Source: CAWBUW01 sp963792075 (GTDB lineage: Bacteria; Chloroflexota; Anaerolineae; Anaerolineales; UBA4823). From it: a stretch of 64,000 nt of DNA. The position numbers and the translations under genes are program-made. Position 1 is the stretch's first letter. The number at the start of each line of letters is the position of its first letter. Shown here piece after piece: positions 59,912 through 64,000 of the stretch. Where the stretch lies: contig CAWBUW010000012.1 in NCBI GenBank assembly GCA_963792075.1, positions 1,240,001-1,304,000 on the forward strand, in the 5' to 3' direction. A model generated the notes under the pieces. That model was given only the letters and a program-made list of their open reading frames with translations, was not told where the DNA came from and searched no databases.

Positions 59912-60060
59912 TCACTGTAAGGTGGACTCCTTTCTTAAGGTTGAGTATAGCATGGCCTGACCTTTAACAGCATAAACCTGAGCAGGCGTTTGGTAGCCGA
60001 GCGCCTGATGAGGGCGCTCGAAGTTGTAGAAGCGAAAATAGCGAGCCAGACCACGTGAGC
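59912..60060 (-). pseudogene. IS3/IS481-type transposase C-terminal remnant
   Basis: On the minus strand one frame reads RYFRFYNFERPHQALGYQTPAQVYAVKGQ and ends at TGA 59914-59912. YN-x-ERPHQALGYQTPAQVY is the conserved end of the integrase-type catalytic core of IS3-group transposases. The rest of the gene is missing upstream of 60060. Between this and the GHKL gene start (59618), bases 59619-59911 hold no gene that I can recognise; a CATCATTCGATGTGAT inverted repeat near 59655-59670 is the only structure. Confidence 0.7.
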
Positions 60061-60095
60061 GGAATTTAGATGCAACCACCCTGATTTAGCCATCC

Positions 60096-60123
60096 TTGAC
60101 AATAGTATCAATAGTGGTATCAT
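60096..60123 (+). promoter_or_regulatory. Possible hicAB promoter with repeated ATAGT-ATCA motif
   Basis: TTGACA (60096-60101) and TATCAT (60118-60123) are 16 bases apart. AATAGTATCA and ATAGTGGTATCA occur in tandem within it, as could suit a HicB-bound operator. The -10 touches the ATG at 60124, so either the transcript starts inside hicA or this is only an operator; the promoter assignment is weak. Confidence 0.35.
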
Positions 60124-60390
60124 ATGAGCGTGGCAAAGGTCAAAGATATCCTGTTCATCATGCGGCGGAATCCCAAGGGAGTTACCTTTTCGGATCTATG
60201 CAAAATCTGCGATCACTATTTCGGAGAAGCCAGACAGATTGGTAGCAGCCATCGGATTTACAAAACCCCCTGGCCGGGCGACCCACGTGTGAACATTCAG
60301 GATGACAAGGGAATGGCAAAGGCTTATCAGGTAAGGCAAGTGATAAAAGCGATTGAACAGTTGGAGGCGCAAGAAAATGTTGAAGAATGA
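60124..60390 (+). CDS. hicA: HicA-family toxin
   Basis: The 88-residue protein has the HicA double-stranded-RNA-binding-like fold signature: ILFIMRRNPKGVTFSDLCKICDHYFG, the active-site GSSHRIYKTPW with catalytic His near residue 42, and a GMAKAYQVRQVIKAIEQL tail. HicA toxins cleave mRNA and are blocked by HicB. Its end overlaps the hicB start by 14 bases. Pairing with HicB and the island setting suit a stabilising toxin-antitoxin module. Confidence 0.88.
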   Translation: MSVAKVKDILFIMRRNPKGVTFSDLCKICDHYFGEARQIGSSHRIYKTPWPGDPRVNIQDDKGMAKAYQVRQVIKAIEQLEAQENVEE

Positions 60391-60712
60391 TCATTTTACC
60401 TATCGCGTCACCTGGTCAGAAGAGGATGGTGAACATCTTGGCTTGTGTGCAGAATTCCCCAGCCTGAGCTGGCTGGCTCTTGAGCCGGAAGCAGCCCTAC
60501 AGGGTATCCGCCAGGTTGTTGCGGAGGTGGTGGCAGATATCCAGGCCAATGGGGAGTATGTCCCTGTGCCTTTGGCTCTGAAGAAATACAGCGGGCGTTT
60601 CATGGTGCGCGTCCCCCCTGAACTTCACCGGCGCCTGGCGATGGAAGCAGCGGAATCGGGCATCAGCCTGAATCGTTTGGCTGCTGATAAGTTGAGCCGC
60701 GTCCATTCGTAA
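60377..60712 (+). CDS. hicB: HicB-family antitoxin
   Basis: The 111-residue protein has the degenerate RNase H-like HicB domain (FTYRVTWSEEDGEHLGLCAEFPSLSW followed by EAALQGIRQVVAEVVADI) and a C-terminal ribbon-helix-helix (GRFMVRVPPELHRRLAMEAAESGISLNRLAADKLS) for binding its operator. ATG 60377 (MLKNDHFTY) is chosen as the natural start inside hicA. It neutralises HicA and represses the pair. Confidence 0.9.
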   Translation: MLKNDHFTYRVTWSEEDGEHLGLCAEFPSLSWLALEPEAALQGIRQVVAEVVADIQANGEYVPVPLALKKYSGRFMVRVPPELHRRLAMEAAESGISLNRLAADKLSRVHS

Positions 60713-60793
60713 ATTTGGAAAGCGGAAACTAAAGTTCTATAAATTCATCACAATGCCGAATTTCATTATTCAGGGACTGTTCCAGTTCTCTTC

Positions 60794-61168
60794 TTGAATG
60801 AATGGATGGATCGTATGGTTTATGTGAGTTTTTACACTTACGCGAATATGGCCGCACAGGTAGTGGGCGATGTGCAGAAAGTGCCCACGGCACAACCCCA
60901 TCCCTGGTTTTGTAAAGAAATCTTTTTACCAAGAGATTTACAATGGGCTGGTTATATAGGGGATTTTAGTATTCAAAAGCAGGCTCTGGTTTTTGGTATC
61001 AATCTGGAGTTTACTGAGGCATGGAAACGAGTTTATCCTAAAATAAAGGAAAATCTATCATTATTTTCAGGGCTGCTTGGTGAGCATCAAGGCCTCGAAT
61101 GGCATTGGATGGGCCGACCATCGAGCCTGGGTATGCAGAGATCAACAAATATGCTCCTACTTCCATAA
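60794..61168 (+). CDS. Hypothetical protein, probably a fragment
   Basis: This 124-residue frame has no recognised domain. It contains MVYVSFYTYANMAAQVVGDVQKVPTAQPHPWFCKEIFLP and WKRVYPKIKENLSLFSGLLG. The possible starts (TTG 60794, ATG 60806) have no ribosome binding site. Its length, weak start and position among fragments suggest a piece of a larger gene, but it could be a small orphan protein. Confidence 0.35.
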   Translation: MNEWMDRMVYVSFYTYANMAAQVVGDVQKVPTAQPHPWFCKEIFLPRDLQWAGYIGDFSIQKQALVFGINLEFTEAWKRVYPKIKENLSLFSGLLGEHQGLEWHWMGRPSSLGMQRSTNMLLLP

Positions 61169-61180
61169 GGTACGACTAAT

Positions 61181-63205
61181 ATGAGATTAAAAATATTTTA
61201 CGGGCTGTTCCCATTTCTTGGGATTCTTTGCATGTTCTTTTCTGGATGCCAACCCATAGTTCCGAATACCCCGCCGGTGTTATCCAGCGCATCTCAAACC
61301 CCTCTCCCCTCATCCACCCCTATACAGATCCCCTTACCGACAAAGACTTTCACCCCGACTGTTCCACCTACACCGGCTGCTACATCCACCCCTGTACCGG
61401 TCACATTTGAGTGGGTAGCGACTAACCTCCAGCAATCTGGAGGCTGGGACCTGGCTGAACCTTACTCAGACCCACTTGCTCCTGAGTTGATTACAACTAC
61501 AGTGGATGGTTTTCGACTGGATCCTGGTTTTGAGGTAGATCGCATCGAGCTCTCGTATGAATGGTGGGGCATGGGTGATCCAGTTTTCGATTATCAATTC
61601 ATTGAACGGCGCAATTCCCGCTTCTGGCGCGGGGATTTAGGGGTAGAGGCATACAAAGTACAGGCGCTGATAAAATCAATTTCCCATCTTTACCCACAGC
61701 CTCAAATGCTGCAAACCATAACCCACACCGATGATTACCCCATTTGGGCGATTGAGATGGCTGATTCAGACGGCATGCCTGTGTTGTTGTACTCCAATAG
61801 TAATGGATCCCATTATGCCCCTTGGAATGTCATCTACAACGGACGGATTTATACCCAATTTGATGGGCAAATTGGAAATGCGCTTACAAGCCTGTTCGAA
61901 GTAGCGGAAGGCCAACCGATGGCGTGGACTTCCGAGGGTGGTGCAGAAGAAGGATATCTGGTAGTCGATACGTCTGGATGGCCTGGACAGCTTTCAGATG
62001 GTTTCAGTGGTCTTCTGGCCGTGAAGTCGGGCTTTAATTACTGGCCAGATCCCCAAAAAGGCGAGCTGCGTGGTTATTTGCAAGGCCGTTCATCGATCAA
62101 CGGAACGGGCAACATGATCATCGGCTCCATCACCGAATTGCAGCGCATTGAATTGGATGTCGCCGAAAACCAGGCCATTTCTTGCCCTATCGAAATTTTG
62201 CCCAGCGATGACCCTGCTGCGAAGGTTTGGGGGTTCGTATGCCCGGTGAACGCTACGGTAACGGAAGGAACGTATCGTTATCCCATACGAGTTACTTTTC
62301 GCACCGATCAGGATCAAACCTATAATTCAAAAGGTGAATTATTTGGATATTGGGAAAACGGCACAGTGCTGCCGAAAACCCTTTATCCAGCGGAAATTGG
62401 GGAAATCCTATCCCATGAACCGGTTGTTCAAGACTTAATGAGCGATCACCAGGTTGTAGTGCTCAGTTTTAATGCAGCCGCGGATCCAATCACAGGTACA
62501 TTGGATCACCGCTGGGCAGCAGATATCGCATTACTGGGTCAAGTAAGGTTGGATGACCAGATCCTTCCTTATTCAGTGACGATCGAAGTGGAAGTCGTAA
62601 ATTCAAAACTCACGCACTGGGATCTCGACCGGTCGGAGCTCAATAACCTTTTGAGCGAAGTCCTCAATCTGGCCATTACTCGACAATTCCTGGTTGGAGA
62701 TCCTGGCTTAATATTAAATTTATATTATGGTGGGAGCGGGGACAAACCACTTGTTCCACGGCAATATTTAAAAGCCTGCGCTGATCTCCCTACAGCGAAT
62801 GGACTTCCAAATCCACAACAACCGCTGCGAGGCTTTGGGTTTAATCAAGCCTTAGATTTTTCCGGAATGCAAATGATCCTATTGGATGGTGGGCTTCGCT
62901 TGTATCAACTTGAAGTTCGGCTTGATTTTAATGAAGGTAAAATTTGGAACTCCCTCCTACCTGTTGAGATCTCCTCTCAGGATGCATCACCTGTAAAAGA
63001 AATCTGGGCCCAGCCATATGGACCTTTTGTGTTCATAATATGGGATCTCAAAGCCAGTGAAAGTGATATCGCTGCGTTTAAGGCATTGGCTCGATTGTGG
63101 CCATTAAATAAAAAAATACAAAATTGGGGAGTCGAGGTAAATCCAGGAACGATTGCCATTAAAGCGGACGGCACCTTAGCGTTAATAAGCTGTGAAAATC
63201 CTTAG
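61181..63205 (+). CDS. Large lipoprotein of unknown function
   Basis: The 674-residue protein begins with a lipoprotein signal, KIFYGLFPFLGILCMFFSGC (Cys23), and a Ser/Thr/Pro linker to about residue 75. The rest is a mostly beta exported body with Trp- and Tyr-rich segments (VDRIELSYEWWGMGDPVFDYQ, SEGGAEEGYLVVDTSGWPG, FNYWPDPQKGELRGYLQGRSS) and a C-terminal DKPLVPRQYLKACADLPTANGLP. I do not recognise a family. The linker style matches other lipoproteins in the window, so it is native in type. It sits 12 bases after the preceding frame and runs tail to tail into a Fic fragment. Confidence 0.75.
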   Translation: MRLKIFYGLFPFLGILCMFFSGCQPIVPNTPPVLSSASQTPLPSSTPIQIPLPTKTFTPTVPPTPAATSTPVPVTFEWVATNLQQSGGWDLAEPYSDPLAPELITTTVDGFRLDPGFEVDRIELSYEWWGMGDPVFDYQFIERRNSRFWRGDLGVEAYKVQALIKSISHLYPQPQMLQTITHTDDYPIWAIEMADSDGMPVLLYSNSNGSHYAPWNVIYNGRIYTQFDGQIGNALTSLFEVAEGQPMAWTSEGGAEEGYLVVDTSGWPGQLSDGFSGLLAVKSGFNYWPDPQKGELRGYLQGRSSINGTGNMIIGSITELQRIELDVAENQAISCPIEILPSDDPAAKVWGFVCPVNATVTEGTYRYPIRVTFRTDQDQTYNSKGELFGYWENGTVLPKTLYPAEIGEILSHEPVVQDLMSDHQVVVLSFNAAADPITGTLDHRWAADIALLGQVRLDDQILPYSVTIEVEVVNSKLTHWDLDRSELNNLLSEVLNLAITRQFLVGDPGLILNLYYGGSGDKPLVPRQYLKACADLPTANGLPNPQQPLRGFGFNQALDFSGMQMILLDGGLRLYQLEVRLDFNEGKIWNSLLPVEISSQDASPVKEIWAQPYGPFVFIIWDLKASESDIAAFKALARLWPLNKKIQNWGVEVNPGTIAIKADGTLALISCENP

Positions 63206-63565
63206 CCAAAATTTTTGATGAAAGTGTTTGATCAGGCCCTCTGAGAAACGCAACTCCCAGGAGTTGAACATATTGGTCAGCAGCTCGAAATAGCCGATGA
63301 CTTCCTGCTGGTCGCGGTCAGTGAGCTTCTGAATCGAAATTCCACGCATGAGCTTTTCGATATTTTCATCCGATAACCGGGCGCCTTCGATGCGCGTCGA
63401 TGCGCCGGTGGAGGTGATCAGAACCGACTGCTTGAGCCTGCCCAGAACTTGTGGCCCCAATCGCACACTGCCAGCCCAGCGGCCTTTCAACTCATCAATC
63501 TGGGCAATTTTCTCCCAAATCGAAGCTGGCAGGTTTTCTATTCTACGAACGATCCAGGCAGGCAA
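63182..63565 (-). pseudogene. Truncated Fic-family protein, N-terminal fragment
   Basis: The frame encodes the Fic_N region: IDELKGRWAGSVRLGPQVLGRLKQSVLITSTGASTRIEGARLSDENIEKLM, with the inhibitory-type STRIEG motif ([S/T]xxxE[G/N]), then DRDQQEVIGYFELL and FSEGLIKHFHQ. The catalytic HPFxxGNGR half is missing; homology stops at about 63215 where the sequence meets the end of the lipoprotein gene. It starts from TTG 63565 without a clear ribosome binding site. It cannot AMPylate anything and marks another break point in the island. Confidence 0.65.
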
Positions 63566-63654
63566 ATATCCGGGGCGTTTGGCTTATTTTGGGGGTTGGT
63601 TGAACCCGAAGCTCCTGTAGTAAGGTGATGATCTGATCCAGGGTGGTGGACAGA

Positions 63655-63895
63655 TTCTCTGGCCAGGTTTCGTCTCTCCCATATCATCCGTGCCAACAAC
63701 TATGAGCCGCACAACAACAGCGAATATTTCATCGTTGACCGGCAGGTCACAGCCGGAAAAGCTGGCCGGTTTGATTTGACTGGGATCTACTGGCCTTGCC
63801 AGGCTGCTGCAATCCCAAAACAAGAGGGTTTGGGGGTATGGAGTGGGGCAACGCCCCACTCCATACCCCCAATTTCCCCCTCCGGTGGGAGGTAA
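63655..63895 (+). pseudogene. Start-less coding fragment
   Basis: A plus-strand frame with no start codon reads FRLSHIIRANNYEPHNNSEYFIVDRQVTAGKAGRFDLTGIYW and then runs through the hairpin repeat to a stop near 63895. The first 45 residues look like real protein sequence; the family is not recognised. The rest of 63566-63654 holds nothing identifiable. Confidence 0.3.
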
Positions 63896-63900
63896 TCGCC
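63830..63900. repeat. Tandem-hairpin repeat (GGCGATT family), copy 3 (inverted)
   Basis: On the minus strand GGCGATTACCTCCCACCGGA leads into GGGGGAAA and a perfect 20-bp stem (63830-63849 with 63853-63872). It shows the same order as at 28510 and 36858. The small hairpin reads CCTCC/GGAGG here and CCCTC/GAGGG at 36858, so pairing is retained. Confidence 0.6.
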
Positions 63901-63921
63901 CTGCCCCCCAGCAAGTTGATT

Positions 63922-63952
63922 TTGCGATGCCCGCAAAAAAGTGTGATATAAT
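63922..63952 (+). promoter_or_regulatory. Possible promoter at right edge
   Basis: TATAAT lies at 63947-63952 and TTGCGA at 63922-63927, 19 bases apart. It would start transcription about 10 bases before the leader-like sequence at 63973. Confidence 0.5.
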
Positions 63953-63972
63953 CTATCCAATATAAATAACAC

Positions 63973-64000
63973 GTCGACCGGGACGAGTAGCTGGCCCGGG
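63973..64000 (+). promoter_or_regulatory. Possible 5' end of a T-box leader (cut by window end)
   Basis: CGACCGGGACGAGTAGC followed by TGGCCCGGG forms the base of a stem (CCGGG/CCCGG) with GACGAGTAG in its arm, the typical start of stem I of T-box leaders in actinobacteria and Chloroflexi. A promoter lies 20 bases upstream. The specifier, T-box bulge and regulated gene are beyond the window. Confidence 0.45.

Overview
The window looks like a chromosome segment of an anaerobic or facultative member of the Chloroflexota, most likely class Anaerolineae. This is an inference from gene style: lipoproteins whose lipobox is followed by Thr/Pro/Ala-rich linkers (19.1, 24.7, 43.6 and 61.2 kb), multi-GAF signalling proteins, MalT-like LuxR regulators, ABC uptake operons, and an actinobacterial/Chloroflexi-like T-box start at the right edge. 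Most of the window is fairly GC-rich; 56.3-59.6 kb is visibly AT-rich and looks acquired.

Left part (0-12.5 kb): the end of a SnoaL-like gene, an ATC-hydrolase-like protein and an M28 peptidase. Next comes an arabinoside-type sugar module: LacI regulator, GH127 glycosidase, YhhN membrane protein and a GPH symporter. The same 14-bp operator lies at the lacI promoter and, inverted, at the transporter promoter. A TetR regulator follows, with a crotonyl-CoA carboxylase/reductase-like gene; both have the same 20-bp operator just downstream of TATAAT. Then come an AAA ATPase and a D-threonine-aldolase-like gene.

Middle (12.5-36.7 kb): a MASE1-GAF histidine kinase with a LuxR response regulator precedes a seven-gene operon (BMP-type ABC importer, AllG/DUF1116, FdrA and a small FdrA-associated protein) that suggests uptake and carbamoyl-transfer catabolism of a purine/ureide-like compound. 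After tRNA-Arg(GCG) the minus strand carries a kinase-GrpB fusion, an M1 peptidase lipoprotein, a fused Mg/Co-chelatase-type ChlI-ChlD gene interrupted at an A9 run, a five-GAF diguanylate cyclase, an orphan DNA methyltransferase, a cPGS-like GTPase, argS and rpsT.

37-53.5 kb: a LuxR (LAL) regulator followed by a long plus-strand cluster for D-amino-acid and peptide use: serine hydrolase, N-acyl-D-amino-acid deacylase, oligopeptide-binding lipoprotein, PLP acyltransferase, SDR, M55 D-aminopeptidase, Asp/Glu racemase, flavoprotein and DppBCDF. Peptide import, N-deacylation and D-peptide cleavage/racemisation are all represented.

53.5-64 kb is an accessory island bounded by gene fragments. It holds a GHKL-ATPase/histidine-kinase hybrid with an atypical receiver protein, a C5-cytosine methyltransferase overlapping a MutY-family glycosylase that has the active-site Tyr of thymine-DNA glycosylases, truncated UvrD-like, IS3 and Fic pieces, HicAB, and a large lipoprotein. 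The first four genes are the best candidate for an undescribed system.

Two further themes run through the window. One is a set of intergenic long hairpins, including a 90-92 bp MITE-like element in two copies with target duplications and pairing-preserving differences. The other is five coding regions broken by single-base shifts, of which the ChlI-ChlD one may be functional recoding. No searches could be run; family assignments rest on motifs recognised by eye.
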